64,000 nucleotides of DNA from Aeromonas enteropelogenes (GCF_000819845.1 NZ_CDCG01000013.1:127356-191355); one strand, 5' to 3'; numbered from the stretch's first letter, positions 41,607 through 51,478 are shown. Notes: generated from the sequence alone by a model not told the origin. Numbers and translations: made by a program.

Positions 41607-42788
41607 CTACTTGCGTCCACCTTGCTTGCCACCGCCCGTGCTGCTAGTGCTGCCGTCACACCCGAGCGCCAGCCGATCCGCAGCCGCCCTGGCCTGCACC
41701 AGGCCGTAGCCATAGCTGTTGTCCCGTCCGGCCGTACCCAGATCCTGAGAGCTGAGGCGCAAGGTCTGGCGCAATTGATCGTTGCTGCACTCCAGCCGCT
41801 GCGACCAGGCCAGGGCGGCCACCCCGACCACGTGGGGGGTCGCCATCGAAGTGCCACTGTAGTAGGCGTAACCGCCCGGCACGGTCGACATCACCGAGAC
41901 ACCGGGGGCCGCCAGCTCCACCTGATCGTTGCGTTGGGAGAAATAGGCAAGCTGCTTGTTGGCATCGATGGCTGCCACGCTCACCACACTGCTGTAGGAG
42001 GCAGGATAGGACTTGCTGGTATTGCCGGCATTGCCTGCCGCCGCCACGCTCAGCACATTCTGGCTGTAGGCCTGGTTGAAGGCTCTCTCTTCGGTCTTGC
42101 TGGGGACACTCCCCCCCAGACTCATATTGATGACCATGCGGGTAAAACCACGGCTGGACATTGCCTGCTGGCAGGCGTTAAGCGCCCCCACCAGGTTGGA
42201 GGTATAGGCCCAGCCATTGGCGCCAAACACCTTGATGATGTGCAGCGGCACGCTCTGGTTCGGCAGCCCCCCGACCACGCCCATGTCGTTGCCACCCACT
42301 GCGGCTATGGTGCCCGCCACATGGGTGCCGTGGCCATTTTCGTCGCTGCTCCAGCTGCCGGTACCGGCATTGTCACTGCCCTGTACCTGAGCCCCATGCG
42401 GCAAGTCGGGATGATTGCCGCTGTAACCCGAGTCGATGATGCATACCAGCACCTCCCCGGCCGCCGCATCGCTCAGCTGCGGCGCCTGCACCATGGGAAT
42501 GCCGTAAGGCAGCGTTTCGGCACTGGCATAACGTTTGGCATCCGGTTCAACCCAGAGCACGTTGGGATTACGCGCCAAGGCTGTGACTGCCGTCGACGGC
42601 AACCAGAGTGCAAGGGCATTTTGCTCCGTCAGCGCCAGTGCCAGCTCGCCCCCCATCCCCCGACTCTGGACCAGCACGGAGTCGCTGGCACCCGGTTTGA
42701 TCTGCACCAGATAGCGGGCCCGCTCTGCGGCCATGGCCCCCTGCCCCAACATCCCTGCCACCAGCAGACTTATCCATATCCGTTTCAT
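41607..42788 (-). CDS. secreted subtilisin-like serine protease (S8)
   Basis: A 393-residue secreted protease. A Sec signal (ends AMA) is followed by an I9-like propeptide (YLVQIKPG to NVLWVEPD). The S8 catalytic domain has Asp119 (IIDSGYSGNHPD), His153 (NGHGTHVAGT) and Ser314 (SGTSMATPHV). The C-terminus is a short Ser/Thr/Gly tail with one Cys that could pair within the domain. It is smaller than the well-known A. sobria serine protease and lacks its P-domain. Likely a type II secretion substrate. Confidence 0.9.
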   Translation of the reverse strand: MKRIWISLLVAGMLGQGAMAAERARYLVQIKPGASDSVLVQSRGMGGELALALTEQNALALWLPSTAVTALARNPNVLWVEPDAKRYASAETLPYGIPMVQAPQLSDAAAGEVLVCIIDSGYSGNHPDLPHGAQVQGSDNAGTGSWSSDENGHGTHVAGTIAAVGGNDMGVVGGLPNQSVPLHIIKVFGANGWAYTSNLVGALNACQQAMSSRGFTRMVINMSLGGSVPSKTEERAFNQAYSQNVLSVAAAGNAGNTSKSYPASYSSVVSVAAIDANKQLAYFSQRNDQVELAAPGVSVMSTVPGGYAYYSGTSMATPHVVGVAALAWSQRLECSNDQLRQTLRLSSQDLGTAGRDNSYGYGLVQARAAADRLALGCDGSTSSTGGGKQGGRK

Positions 42789-42863
42789 CAGTCACTCCTC
42801 ACGTCGATCTGATATCTCTTCGCAAAAAGTGTAGTGTTCCGTGGCCACTGACACGAACCGGGA

Positions 42864-42894
42864 TAAAAAAAGCCGGACAGATGTCCGGCCTTTT
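42864..42894 (-). terminator. terminator after the ynjE-like gene
   Basis: An 8-bp stem (42872-42879 with 42882-42889) preceded by AAAAAAA, which gives a strong T-tract on the minus strand 13 bases past the stop at 42907. Confidence 0.88.
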
Positions 42895-42906
42895 CACGAT
42901 TATCAA

Positions 42907-44199
42907 TTACTTGGCGGGCTGACGCTCACCGGTCACCGTGGGATTCATGGGATCCATGCTCCACTCGTACCAGCCACCGTCATAGACGCTGATCCGTTTC
43001 CAGTCCATCAGCCAGGCGTAGAAGAAGGCCTCGGAAGCGCGCCAGCCGGTACCGCAATAGAAGGCGGCCTGCTGGGTCGGCTCTATGTTCCACTCATCCC
43101 ACATGGCGAGGATCTCGCCGGCCGGTTTCATGGTGCCGTCCGGGTTGTGGAAGCCGCTCATGCTGTTGGCATCCACGCCACCACGCCCCCACTTGGCCCC
43201 CGGGATGTCCCCTTTCGGCTTGATGTAGCTGTAACCCGAGGAGTTGCCGACAAACTCGTCCCAGGTACGAACACTGACCAGAGCGCCATCGGGCTGTTTG
43301 AGCAGCTCCTTGGCCTGGGCCAGAGTGGTGAGGTACTCGGGATGCACAGGAATGGTGGCCCCGAACTCTTTGACCGGTGCAAAGGTGTTGGGCAGGCCGG
43401 TTTCGGTGCGCAGATGCTGGCCAAACCAGGCCTCCAGGCCGCCGTCCAGCAGCCGCACATCTTCCACTCCGGCATACATCATCAGGTGGGCCGCCCGGGC
43501 CGCCGCCATGGTGTTGCGACCATAGAGGATGATGGTGGTATCGTGACGGATACCATTTTCCAGCAGCAGCTTCTTGAGCGCCTCGTCAGAGACCTTGTTC
43601 CACAGCGGCTCCTCCTCCAGGCGGTTGGTGTCGATATACCCCGCCCCCGGAATGTGGCTGATAAGGTAGGCCTTGGGTGCCCCCCAATCCACCTCGAACA
43701 ACTTCCACTCCCCTTTCGGCGCGGCAACTACCGGCTTGCCGGCCTGCAGATCGGCCAGCCACTGCGGATAGACCAGCTGCTGCCAGCGAACCAGATGCTC
43801 GCGCGGGACACTCTGCCAATCCTGCAGCTCGAACAGCTGCTTGATGCCCTGCTGGCGCAACAGGCGGGCCACCTCGGCCACCTCGCGCGGCGCACCGTAG
43901 AGAACGACCGGGCGATCGGCTTTCAGTCCCTTGGCGGCAAGCGCCTTGGGCCACTCTTCATCACTGTATTTCCAGTCAGCGGAGAGGAGTTCGGCCCCGG
44001 CCACATGGCCACCCTGCTGCTCGCCCTCCATTGGCCACCCCTGATAGAAGTAGCTGGCACGGGTATCCAGGATGACCGCCTGCTTGGCTTTGGCATCGGT
44101 CAGGATGAGCGACGGCAATTCGGCAGCAAGGACGGGCCAGGCACACCAGAGCAGCAAGGTCGCCAGTGCGGCCTGCAGAGAGCGAAGATATCGTTTCAT
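42907..44199 (-). CDS. ynjE: periplasmic triple-rhodanese sulfurtransferase, YnjE-like
   Basis: A 430-residue exported protein with a Sec signal ending VLAA and three rhodanese repeats, as in E. coli YnjE (435). Only the third repeat keeps the catalytic Cys loop (FYCGTGWRASEA). The first two have LYGAPRE and LYGRNTM with Gly in place of Cys and are probably structural. It transfers sulfane sulfur; the physiological acceptor is uncertain. ATG 44199 follows GAGAG and gives the signal start MKRYLRS. Confidence 0.87.
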   Translation of the reverse strand: MKRYLRSLQAALATLLLWCAWPVLAAELPSLILTDAKAKQAVILDTRASYFYQGWPMEGEQQGGHVAGAELLSADWKYSDEEWPKALAAKGLKADRPVVLYGAPREVAEVARLLRQQGIKQLFELQDWQSVPREHLVRWQQLVYPQWLADLQAGKPVVAAPKGEWKLFEVDWGAPKAYLISHIPGAGYIDTNRLEEEPLWNKVSDEALKKLLLENGIRHDTTIILYGRNTMAAARAAHLMMYAGVEDVRLLDGGLEAWFGQHLRTETGLPNTFAPVKEFGATIPVHPEYLTTLAQAKELLKQPDGALVSVRTWDEFVGNSSGYSYIKPKGDIPGAKWGRGGVDANSMSGFHNPDGTMKPAGEILAMWDEWNIEPTQQAAFYCGTGWRASEAFFYAWLMDWKRISVYDGGWYEWSMDPMNPTVTGERQPAK

Positions 44200-44226
44200 G
44201 ATGATCTCTCGATTCATTGAACAAGG

Positions 44227-45159
44227 TTAAAAAATGGAGCGGCCCAAGCGCTCGGCCAGCAACTCCAGCGCCGCCGTGCCCGCCAGCGAATTGCCGGCCT
44301 TGTTGAGCTCGGGCGACCAGACACAGACGCACAACTCACCCGGGATGAGGGCGATGATGCCGCCGCCGACCCCGGATTTGCCCGGCATCCCCACCCGATA
44401 GGCAAAATCACCGGCCTCGTCATAGAGGCCGCAGGTGGCAAGCAGGGCATTGACCTGCTTGGTGGTACGGGCCGGCAGCAGCGGCGTCGTCTCACCGAGC
44501 GGCACACCCCGGTTGGCCAGATAGATGAAGGCCCGCGCCAGATCGACGCAACTCATACGGATCGCGCAGGCATTGAAGTAGCTTTGCAGCACCTTGTCCA
44601 CTTCATTTTCGAAGTTGCCATAAGCCTTCATCAGGTAGGCGATGGCGGCGTTGCGGGCGGAGTGCTGGTATTCGGAGCGAGCCACTATCTGATCCGCCAT
44701 GATGGCCGGGTTGCCGGAAAGACGGCGGGCCAGCTCCAGAGTACGCTGGCGCGGGGCGGTCAGGCGGGTCTCCAGCAGATCGCTCACTACCAGGGCTCCG
44801 GCATTGATGAAGGGGTTGCGGGGAATGCCCTGTTCGAATTCCAGCTGGACCAGGGAGTTGAATGGCTGACCGGACGGCTCCTTGCCCACCCGGGCCCAGA
44901 TCTCCTCCTCCTGATAGAGGGTGAGGGCCAGCGTAAGGCTCAGGGCCTTGGAGATACTCTGGATGGAGAAGGGCTCGAAGGCATCACCTGCGGTGAACAG
45001 CTCTCCCTCCACGGTACAGACCGCCATACCGAGCCGATCGGCGGGCACCTGGGCCAGGGCGGGAATGTAGTCGGCCACCTTGCCTTGCCCCAGCAGCGGG
45101 CGCACCTCTTCCAGAATGCTGGCCAGTAATTCGGATGACAACACCATAAGCGATTCCAT
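44227..45159 (-). CDS. glsB: glutaminase (YneH/GlsB type)
   Basis: Hydrolyses glutamine to glutamate and ammonia. The 310-residue serine-dependent beta-lactamase-fold enzyme has the catalytic SxxK in [12 protein letters not shown], plus [25 protein letters not shown] (core [12 protein letters not shown]) and [14 protein letters not shown] near the end. It is closest in sequence style to E. coli YneH. The start is uncertain: ATG 45159 and ATG 45147 both lack a clear RBS. It lies behind yggL but a terminator separates them. Confidence 0.93.
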   Translation of the reverse strand: MESLMVLSSELLASILEEVRPLLGQGKVADYIPALAQVPADRLGMAVCTVEGELFTAGDAFEPFSIQSISKALSLTLALTLYQEEEIWARVGKEPSGQPFNSLVQLEFEQGIPRNPFINAGALVVSDLLETRLTAPRQRTLELARRLSGNPAIMADQIVARSEYQHSARNAAIAYLMKAYGNFENEVDKVLQSYFNACAIRMSCVDLARAFIYLANRGVPLGETTPLLPARTTKQVNALLATCGLYDEAGDFAYRVGMPGKSGVGGGIIALIPGELCVCVWSPELNKAGNSLAGTAALELLAERLGRSIF

Positions 45160-45195
45160 GACTAAAACGGCTGCGAAGAACCCGGGTCCACTGAC

Positions 45196-45222
45196 AAAAA
45201 TCCCGCCAGCGGCGGGATTTGT
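45196..45222 (-). terminator. terminator between yggL and glsB
   Basis: A perfect stem AAATCCCGCC/GGCGGGATTT with a 3-base loop and a T-tract on the minus strand, 30 bases after the yggL stop. It ends only about 37 bases before glsB, so glsB expression may depend on read-through or a very short promoter region. Confidence 0.8.
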
Positions 45223-45250
45223 CTATCTGCCCACCATGGGCAAGAGATGA

Positions 45251-45583
45251 TTAGGCCGGTTCACCGTACCAGAGGTCAAACAGCTCGCTGACCACCACAG
45301 CTTCCATCCCCTTGGCTTCCAGCCAGGCTTTGACGGCGGCGCGATCTTCTTCGGTGCACTTGCCGAGCTGCTGGGTGCAGATCATCCCTTCCCAGGCCAG
45401 GTGGCCGGAACCGGCGAAGGCCAGTTTGCGGGGTTCAATCACTTCATCGATCATCGCATCGACTACCGCATCGATGGTCTCTTCGGCAGTGCCGACCGGG
45501 AAGTTGAAACCGATGTCGAACCCCATTTCCTGGAATTCATCGACGCGCAGTTTCTTACGCAGGCGGCGGCTACGATTGGCCAT
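45251..45583 (-). CDS. yggL: YggL-family protein (DUF469)
   Basis: A 110-residue basic-start protein of the YggL family; in E. coli YggL binds the 50S ribosome. The pattern RSRRLRKKLRVDEFQEMGF and the C-terminal WLEAKGMEAVVVSELFDLWYG are diagnostic. RBS AAGGAGCT precedes the ATG. It sits 13 bases behind trmB, the conserved order. Confidence 0.92.
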   Translation of the reverse strand: MANRSRRLRKKLRVDEFQEMGFDIGFNFPVGTAEETIDAVVDAMIDEVIEPRKLAFAGSGHLAWEGMICTQQLGKCTEEDRAAVKAWLEAKGMEAVVVSELFDLWYGEPA

Positions 45584-45596
45584 GATAGCTCCTTAG

Positions 45597-46310
45597 TTAG
45601 TTGACACGTTTGAAAATCAGATCCCAAACCCCGTGACCAAGACGATGGCCCCGTTGTTCGAATTTGGTCAGCGGACGCCAGTCGGGACGCGGCACCCAGT
45701 TGCCGGTGGCAGAGGTGTTTTCGTACCCCTCGGCAGCGCTCATCACCTCCAGCATGTGCTCGGCATAATTTTCCCAGTCGGTGGCCATGTGGAAGACACC
45801 ACCGATGGCCAGCTTCTGACGAATGGCCTGGGCGAACGCCGGCTGCACGATGCGGCGCTTGTGGTGGCGACTCTTGTGCCAGGGGTCAGGGAAGAAGAGC
45901 TGCAGGCAGGCGAGAGAGCCGTTCGGGATCATGTGCTCCAGCACCTCGACCGCGTCGTGGCAAATGACCTTGAGATTGGTGACGCCCGCTTCCTGGGCGG
46001 TACCCAGGCAAGCCCCCACACCCGGGGTGTGCACCTCGATGCCGATGAAGTTTTTCTCGGGGGCGTTCTTGGCCATCTCGACCAGGGAGGCGCCCATGCC
46101 GAAACCGATCTCCAGCACTACCGGCGCTTCGCGGCCAAACAGGGCGACCAGATCGAGCGGCTCTGGCGCGAAATCGATGCCCATGACCGGCCAGAGTTCT
46201 TCCAGGGCCTTCTCCTGCCCTTTGGTCAGGCGGCCTTCGCGACGGACAAAGCTGCGGATTTTGCGCATGAACTTGCCGTCTTCGTTAAATACATCTTGGG
46301 TCACAGGCAT
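45597..46310 (-). CDS. trmB: tRNA (guanine-N7-)-methyltransferase TrmB
   Basis: Makes m7G46 in the variable loop of many tRNAs. The product has 237 residues. The SAM site [15 protein letters not shown], the [14 protein letters not shown] segment and [16 protein letters not shown] are all diagnostic. In E. coli it is divergent from mutY; here the divergent neighbour is an aminotransferase. Confidence 0.96.
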   Translation of the reverse strand: MPVTQDVFNEDGKFMRKIRSFVRREGRLTKGQEKALEELWPVMGIDFAPEPLDLVALFGREAPVVLEIGFGMGASLVEMAKNAPEKNFIGIEVHTPGVGACLGTAQEAGVTNLKVICHDAVEVLEHMIPNGSLACLQLFFPDPWHKSRHHKRRIVQPAFAQAIRQKLAIGGVFHMATDWENYAEHMLEVMSAAEGYENTSATGNWVPRPDWRPLTKFEQRGHRLGHGVWDLIFKRVN

Positions 46311-46316
46311 AATTGT

Positions 46317-46637
46317 CTCGTTATTTCATCAATCCGGGTAATACGTCTTGGATCCGCTCAGCGCAAGGACGGCTCGACGCTCGTTATTTCATCGCCTGGC
46401 GAAAACAGGGGAGCGAATTATCCCAAGATAGCCACTGGGCGCAAGTGTTTCGCACAACAAATCTTCCATCCACGCCCGCGGATCTCGCAGTCATGGGCAG
46501 TGGCCGCCGCCACGGCGCCAAACCGGCTCTTTTTTGGCGAATATTGTTACAGCCATTGCCTCATTTTTTAAATCTGATACAACCGGATAACTTGGCGGTC
46601 GAATGGAGTGACCGCTCATCATGCCAGAGAGAGTCCT
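46317..46637 (+). other. trmB-aminotransferase divergent region with a 14-bp direct repeat
   Basis: The 327-base gap holds no ORF I can support. The sequence CTCGTTATTTCATC occurs at 46317-46330 and exactly again at 46380-46393. A further inverted pair CGCCAAA/TTTGGCG lies around 46514-46541. Either could be a regulator site for the divergent genes. Confidence 0.5.
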
Positions 46638-47819
46638 ATGCAGCCGTTTTTTGCCCAGCGTTTCGAAAAAGTCGAGCCTTCCTTTATCCGCGAAATCCTT
46701 AAAGTTGCCGCCAATCCGGAGATCATCTCCTTCGCCGGCGGTCTGCCCAACCCGCACCTGTTCCCAGTCAAGGCCATCGACCAGGCCTGCCAGGACGTGC
46801 TGCGCGAGCAGGGTGCCGCCGCCCTGCAGTATGCCGCCACCGAGGGCTTCGCTCCGCTGCGCCAATACATTGCCGACCGCTATCTGAGCCGCCACGGCAT
46901 GCAGGTCAACCCGGACAACATCCTCATCACCAGCGGCTCCCAGCAGGCGCTGGATCTGCTGGGCAAGGTACTGATCGACGAAGGACAAGACCTCATCATC
47001 GAGGAGCCTGGCTATCTTGGCGCCATCCAGGCGTTTTCCGTCTATCAGCCCACCTTCAAGCCCATCACCCTCGGCGAGGAGGGGCTGGATCTGGCGGCGC
47101 TGGATGCGCTGCTGGAGCAGGGTTCCAACGCCAAGCTGCTCTACGGCGTGCCTAATTTCCAGAACCCGAGCGGCGTCTCCTACAACCGCGCCAACCGCGA
47201 GGCGCTGGCCGAGCGGCTGGTGCGCCACGAGCTGCTGATGGTGGAAGACGACCCCTACGGCGAGCTGCGTTTCGAGGGCGAGCACCTGCCCCCTATCGCC
47301 AAGCTGGCGCCGAACAATACCGTGCTGCTCGGCTCCTTCTCCAAGACCGTCGTCCCGGCCTTCCGCCTCGGCTGGATGCTGGTGCCGGACTGGCTGCGCA
47401 AGAAGGTCACCATCGCCAAGCAGGCCACCGATCTGCACAGCAATGCCTTCAGCCAGCAGGTGCTACACCGCTTCCTCTGCGACAACTCGCTGGATGCCCA
47501 TCTGGAAAAGATCAAGGAGGTCTATGGCCGCCAGCGCGCCGCCATGGAGGCTGCCCTGGCCCGTCACTGCCCGCCCGGCGTCAGCTACACCCGACCGGAA
47601 GGGGGCATGTTCCTCTGGCTGACCCTGCCGCCGAGCGTCAGTGCCATGGCGCTGTTTGACGAGGCGATCAAGGAGAAAGTTGCCTTCGTACCCGGGGCCC
47701 CCTTCTACGTGCGCCCCGAGATCCAGAACACCCTGCGCCTGAGCTTCTCCTGCGTGGATGAGGCAACCATCGAAGAGGGGGTCAAGCGCCTCTGCCGCGC
47801 TCTCACCCGCATGCTCTGA
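46638..47819 (+). CDS. PLP-dependent aminotransferase (class I/II, 2-aminoadipate type)
   Basis: A 393-residue fold-type I transaminase resembling LysN and ARO8-like enzymes. It begins FFAQRFEKVEPSFIREILK, has SFAGGLPNPHLFP, the GSQQALDLLGK helix, YGVPNFQNPSG and the PLP-binding Lys in GSFSKTVVPAFRLGW. There is no DNA-binding domain, so it is not a MocR regulator. The substrate cannot be fixed from sequence; aromatic amino acids, lysine-derived 2-aminoadipate or leucine are possible. RBS GAGAGAG precedes ATG 46638. Confidence 0.9.
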   Translation: MQPFFAQRFEKVEPSFIREILKVAANPEIISFAGGLPNPHLFPVKAIDQACQDVLREQGAAALQYAATEGFAPLRQYIADRYLSRHGMQVNPDNILITSGSQQALDLLGKVLIDEGQDLIIEEPGYLGAIQAFSVYQPTFKPITLGEEGLDLAALDALLEQGSNAKLLYGVPNFQNPSGVSYNRANREALAERLVRHELLMVEDDPYGELRFEGEHLPPIAKLAPNNTVLLGSFSKTVVPAFRLGWMLVPDWLRKKVTIAKQATDLHSNAFSQQVLHRFLCDNSLDAHLEKIKEVYGRQRAAMEAALARHCPPGVSYTRPEGGMFLWLTLPPSVSAMALFDEAIKEKVAFVPGAPFYVRPEIQNTLRLSFSCVDEATIEEGVKRLCRALTRML

Positions 47820-47851
47820 TAGAGCCGCCATGACGGCGAGCACGTTCCTGA

Positions 47852-47881
47852 AACCAGCGAGTGATCCGCTGGTTTTTTTTC
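47852..47881 (+). terminator. intrinsic terminator after the aminotransferase gene
   Basis: A 9-bp stem AAACCAGCG with its complement and eight T, about 32 bases after the stop. Confidence 0.92.
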
Positions 47882-47992
47882 GCCCGCATCCAGCGGCGGT
47901 AACAGAGCCGGCAGACAATGATGACCCAGCGGCCACTTGTTCAATGCCCAAGAGCTGATTAGAGTGAAAACAACGAATTAGGGAGCACAGCG

Positions 47993-48898
47993 ATGAAGAT
48001 TCTGATCACGGGGGGCACCGGCTTTATCGGCCGTCGACTGGTGGCCCATCTCAAGGTAAACCACGAGGTGGTAGTATTGAGCCGCCAGGGCAGTCGCGCT
48101 TATACCCTGCTGGGTCACGACATCAAGGTGCTCGACAGCCTGGACAGGCTCGACGATCTCAATGACGTGGATGCGGTCATCAACCTGGCGGGGGAGCCCA
48201 TCGCCGCCGGACGCTGGAGCGAGCAGCGCAAGCAGCTGCTCTGCGACAGCCGCTGGCTGCTGACCGAACAGCTGGTGGATCTCATCAAGCTCTCGACCAC
48301 GCCCCCCAAGGTGCTGATCAACGCCTCCGCCATCGGCTGGTATGGCAGGCAAGACGATGCGCCGCTGGATGAGCAGTGTCAGACGCCCCACGACGAGTTC
48401 ACCCACCAGCTCTGCCAGCAGTGGGAAACCCTGGCTCAGGAGGCCCGCAGCCGCCTGACCCGGGTCTGCATCGTGCGGATCGGGCTGGTGCTTGGCACCG
48501 ATGGCGGCGCCCTGCCCAAAATGCTGCCCCCCTACCGGTTTGGTCTCGGCGGTCCCATGGGCGCCGGCAACCAGGTGATGAGCTGGATCCATGTGCAGGA
48601 TCTGGTGCGTGCCATCCTGTTTTTGCTGGAGCACGGCGAGTGTGACGGCATCTTCAACGGTACCGCCCCCCATCCGGTCAGCAACAGGGAGTTCAGCCAG
48701 ACTCTGGCGCACACCCTTCACCGCCCCCATCTCTTTTTCGTGCCCGCAGCCTTGCTGCGCCTGATGATGGGAGAGGCATCGGATCTGCTGCTGACCGGAC
48801 AACACGTGCTACCCGCCCGCCTGCAGCAGGCCGGTTTTCACTTCACTTACCCTGAACTCCCCCAGGCCCTCACCAATCTGCTGAGATCTCCCCGCTAG
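47993..48898 (+). CDS. yfcH: YfcH-like NAD(P)-binding epimerase-family protein (TIGR01777)
   Basis: A 301-residue short-chain-dehydrogenase-like protein. The start has the Rossmann motif MKILITGGTGFIGRRLV, and NLAGEPIAAGRWSEQRKQ and SAIGWYG are family segments; C-terminal DUF1731 (LTGQHVLPARLQQAGFHF) is present. It is related to the plant division-associated protein SulA/GC1, but the bacterial role is unknown. Confidence 0.92.
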   Translation: MKILITGGTGFIGRRLVAHLKVNHEVVVLSRQGSRAYTLLGHDIKVLDSLDRLDDLNDVDAVINLAGEPIAAGRWSEQRKQLLCDSRWLLTEQLVDLIKLSTTPPKVLINASAIGWYGRQDDAPLDEQCQTPHDEFTHQLCQQWETLAQEARSRLTRVCIVRIGLVLGTDGGALPKMLPPYRFGLGGPMGAGNQVMSWIHVQDLVRAILFLLEHGECDGIFNGTAPHPVSNREFSQTLAHTLHRPHLFFVPAALLRLMMGEASDLLLTGQHVLPARLQQAGFHFTYPELPQALTNLLRSPR

Positions 48899-48911
48899 CA
48901 CGCCCGATCCC

Positions 48912-48951
48912 AATAAAAACAACCCGGCCAATTGGCCGGGTTGTTTTTATT
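48912..48951 (+). terminator. 40-base perfect palindrome, bidirectional terminator
   Basis: Arms of 20 bases are perfectly complementary with no loop bases left over; the outer six to eight pairs are A/T-rich, giving T-tracts on both strands. It separates convergent yfcH and ybbP. Confidence 0.93.
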
Positions 48952-48975
48952 GACTGCAATTTTGCCTGCCGCCGC

Positions 48976-51423
48976 TTACAGCAAGCCCTGCCCCAAGCCG
49001 CGCAAGCGATCGCTCAGGGTGCCCGCCAGCAGTTGGCGACGCATCCCCTGCCCGGCCAGCGTCACCAGCACGGCCCCCAGGGCCGGCAAGGTCAGCCAGA
49101 TGGCCCAATGGAACTGCCACTGCCCCTCGAACCACCACCACTGCAGACCGAATGAGCAGAGCTCCACCACCATGGCGGCGCACAGCCCCGCCAGTGCACC
49201 GCTCGCCACCAGCTCCCAACGCAGCATCCTCTTGAGCAGTGCGCTGCCGGCCCCCAGGGTGCGCATCAGCAGCAGCTCGCGGCGCCGGTGGGCCATGCTG
49301 GCCTGGGTCTGGGTCAGCAGCACCAGCAGCGCCGCCACCGTCACCAACCCCAGCATCAGGGCCAGCGCCCGGCTCACCTGTGCGGAAACTTGGCTCAGGC
49401 GGGCGATCAAGTCATCTACGTCAATGAGGCTGACCGTGGGATGGCGGCGGATGATCTCCACCTCGGCGGCGCGCCCGGCGGCGGGCAAGCGGTAGCTGCC
49501 GAGCCAGGTACGGGAGAAGGAGGAGAGCAGATCCTCCGAGAAAATCATGTAGAAGTTGGGGCGCATGTTGTCCCACTTGATGCTGCGAAGGCTGGTCACT
49601 CGAGCCCCGAAGCTGCGCCCGTCAATAGTGAAACCGAGCATGTCCCCCAGCTTGATGCCGAGCCTGCCGGCCAGCTCGCTGTCCACCGACACTTCCCCGG
49701 GCCCGTCAAACCAGCGCCCCGCCACCAGCTGGTTGTCGACCGGCAGGGTGCTGGTAGTGGTGAAATTGAGCTCCCGATCGACCCCCTCGCGGCCGCTGGC
49801 GGCCCCCTCACCCACCGCCTCGCCGGCGATGTGGGTCAGGCGACCGCGCACCATGGGGTAGAAGTCCGAAGTGACCGCGCCCGCCGCCGCCAGATCGGCC
49901 AGGATCCCCTCGCGCTCATGTTCCGCCACATTGACCAGAAACCGGTTGGGGGCATCGGCGGGCAGACGGGCCGAGAATTCGTCCAGCAGATCGACGCGCG
50001 CCGCCCACAAGAGGCCAAACAGCATGAGTGCCAAGGCAAAGCCCGCCAGCTGGAACAGGCCGCTGCTGCGCTCGCGGGAGAGATGGGCCAGTGCCAGACG
50101 CAGGGCGTGAGGGCCATTGACCCTGGCCCCCAGCCGCAGCAAGCCGGCGGCCAGCAGCGCCAGCAACCCCATCAGCAGGCCCATGCCCCCGACCAGCCCG
50201 AACGCCAGACGCATGTCGGCGGTAAAGCCCCACACCAGGGCAAACAGGCCGAGCAACCCGACCGGCAACGCCAGCCAGGGGGGCACGCTCGCCTCCAGCT
50301 CGCGGCGCAACACTCGCAGGGGCGGCACCTTGAGCAGGCGCAGGAAGGGCACGAAGGCGAGCAACAGGGTGATGAAGAAGGCAACCGCCACCCCGAGGGC
50401 GAAAGGACGCCAGGAGGGAGGCGGCAGATCCGGGGGCAGCAACGCTCCCAATAGTTGCAGAGTGACCCACTGCATCACAGTGCCCGCCAGCAGGCCAAGC
50501 AGGGCGCCAATCAGGGTCAGGGAGAGCAGCAGCACGCTCATCAGTTGCCACAGGCTGGCACGGGAAGCCCCCAGGGTCTTGAGCAGCGCCACCATATTGG
50601 TCTGGCGCTCGGCAAAGTGGCGCACTGCGATCCCCATGGCCAGCGCCCCCAGCAGTACGCCGCTTAAGGAGGCTAGACGGAAGAAACGCTCCGCATTGGC
50701 GAGCGAGCGCCCCACCCGGGACTCGCCGTCATCCGGCTTGATCCACTTCTGGCCCGGCTGCAGCTTTGGTTCCAGCCAGAGCTCGTAGCGGGCCAGTGAC
50801 TCCCGCGAGCCCTGGAACAGATAGCGCCACTGCTGGCGCGAGCCGGGCAACAGGGCGCCGGTCGCCTCGATATCGGCACTGTGAATGAGAGCCCTGGGCG
50901 CCAGCAGGAAGGGGCTGAAGCCCTGATCCGGCTCCTCGCCAAGCAGCCCGGCCACTTTCAGCACCGTATTGCCGACCTCCAGTTCGTCCCCCGGCTTGGC
51001 CGCCAGCAGCTGCATCACCCGGGCCGACAGCCAGATCTCCCCGGGCGCGGGAGAACGCTGCGGGGTCAACTCCAGCTTGCCGTAGAAGGGAAAACCGTCC
51101 GGCACCGCCCGAATGGAGGCCAGCTGCAGCGCCTCACCATGAAACAGCATGCTGTTGAAGCTGACCGTAGTCTGCACCGCCAATCCGTCATTTTTGGCCT
51201 GCTGCAACCAGCCATCCGGCATGGCCGTGGCGGTGCGCAGCACCCGATCCGCCCCGATAAAGTCGCGGCCCGATGCCTTGAGGCCGGCATCAAGCCGATC
51301 GGCCACCAGCGCCACGCTCAGCACGCAAGCCACGCTTAGGGCCAGCGCCAGCACAAACCAGCGCAACTCGCCGTTGAATCCCTCCCGGCGAAGCAGTCGC
51401 CATCCCAGTCGCCACTGCATCAT
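48976..51423 (-). CDS. ybbP: ABC transporter permease YbbP (MacB/FtsX family)
   Basis: An inner-membrane protein of 815 residues with two FtsX domains and about ten helices, partner of YbbA. The first helix (LRWFVLALALSVACVLSVAL) leads a large periplasmic domain, then repeated FtsX cores. It probably acts as a mechanotransducer or lipid/lipoprotein extraction system and not a classic transporter; substrate unknown. ATGATG 51423/51420 follows GGAGG; the longer frame overlaps ybbA and is rejected. Confidence 0.9.
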   Translation of the reverse strand: MMQWRLGWRLLRREGFNGELRWFVLALALSVACVLSVALVADRLDAGLKASGRDFIGADRVLRTATAMPDGWLQQAKNDGLAVQTTVSFNSMLFHGEALQLASIRAVPDGFPFYGKLELTPQRSPAPGEIWLSARVMQLLAAKPGDELEVGNTVLKVAGLLGEEPDQGFSPFLLAPRALIHSADIEATGALLPGSRQQWRYLFQGSRESLARYELWLEPKLQPGQKWIKPDDGESRVGRSLANAERFFRLASLSGVLLGALAMGIAVRHFAERQTNMVALLKTLGASRASLWQLMSVLLLSLTLIGALLGLLAGTVMQWVTLQLLGALLPPDLPPPSWRPFALGVAVAFFITLLLAFVPFLRLLKVPPLRVLRRELEASVPPWLALPVGLLGLFALVWGFTADMRLAFGLVGGMGLLMGLLALLAAGLLRLGARVNGPHALRLALAHLSRERSSGLFQLAGFALALMLFGLLWAARVDLLDEFSARLPADAPNRFLVNVAEHEREGILADLAAAGAVTSDFYPMVRGRLTHIAGEAVGEGAASGREGVDRELNFTTTSTLPVDNQLVAGRWFDGPGEVSVDSELAGRLGIKLGDMLGFTIDGRSFGARVTSLRSIKWDNMRPNFYMIFSEDLLSSFSRTWLGSYRLPAAGRAAEVEIIRRHPTVSLIDVDDLIARLSQVSAQVSRALALMLGLVTVAALLVLLTQTQASMAHRRRELLLMRTLGAGSALLKRMLRWELVASGALAGLCAAMVVELCSFGLQWWWFEGQWQFHWAIWLTLPALGAVLVTLAGQGMRRQLLAGTLSDRLRGLGQGLL

Positions 51424-51478
51424 TCCCCCTGACCTCCATTTACTGGCCAAACAGGCAGGCATGCCGTCCCGGATCGTC

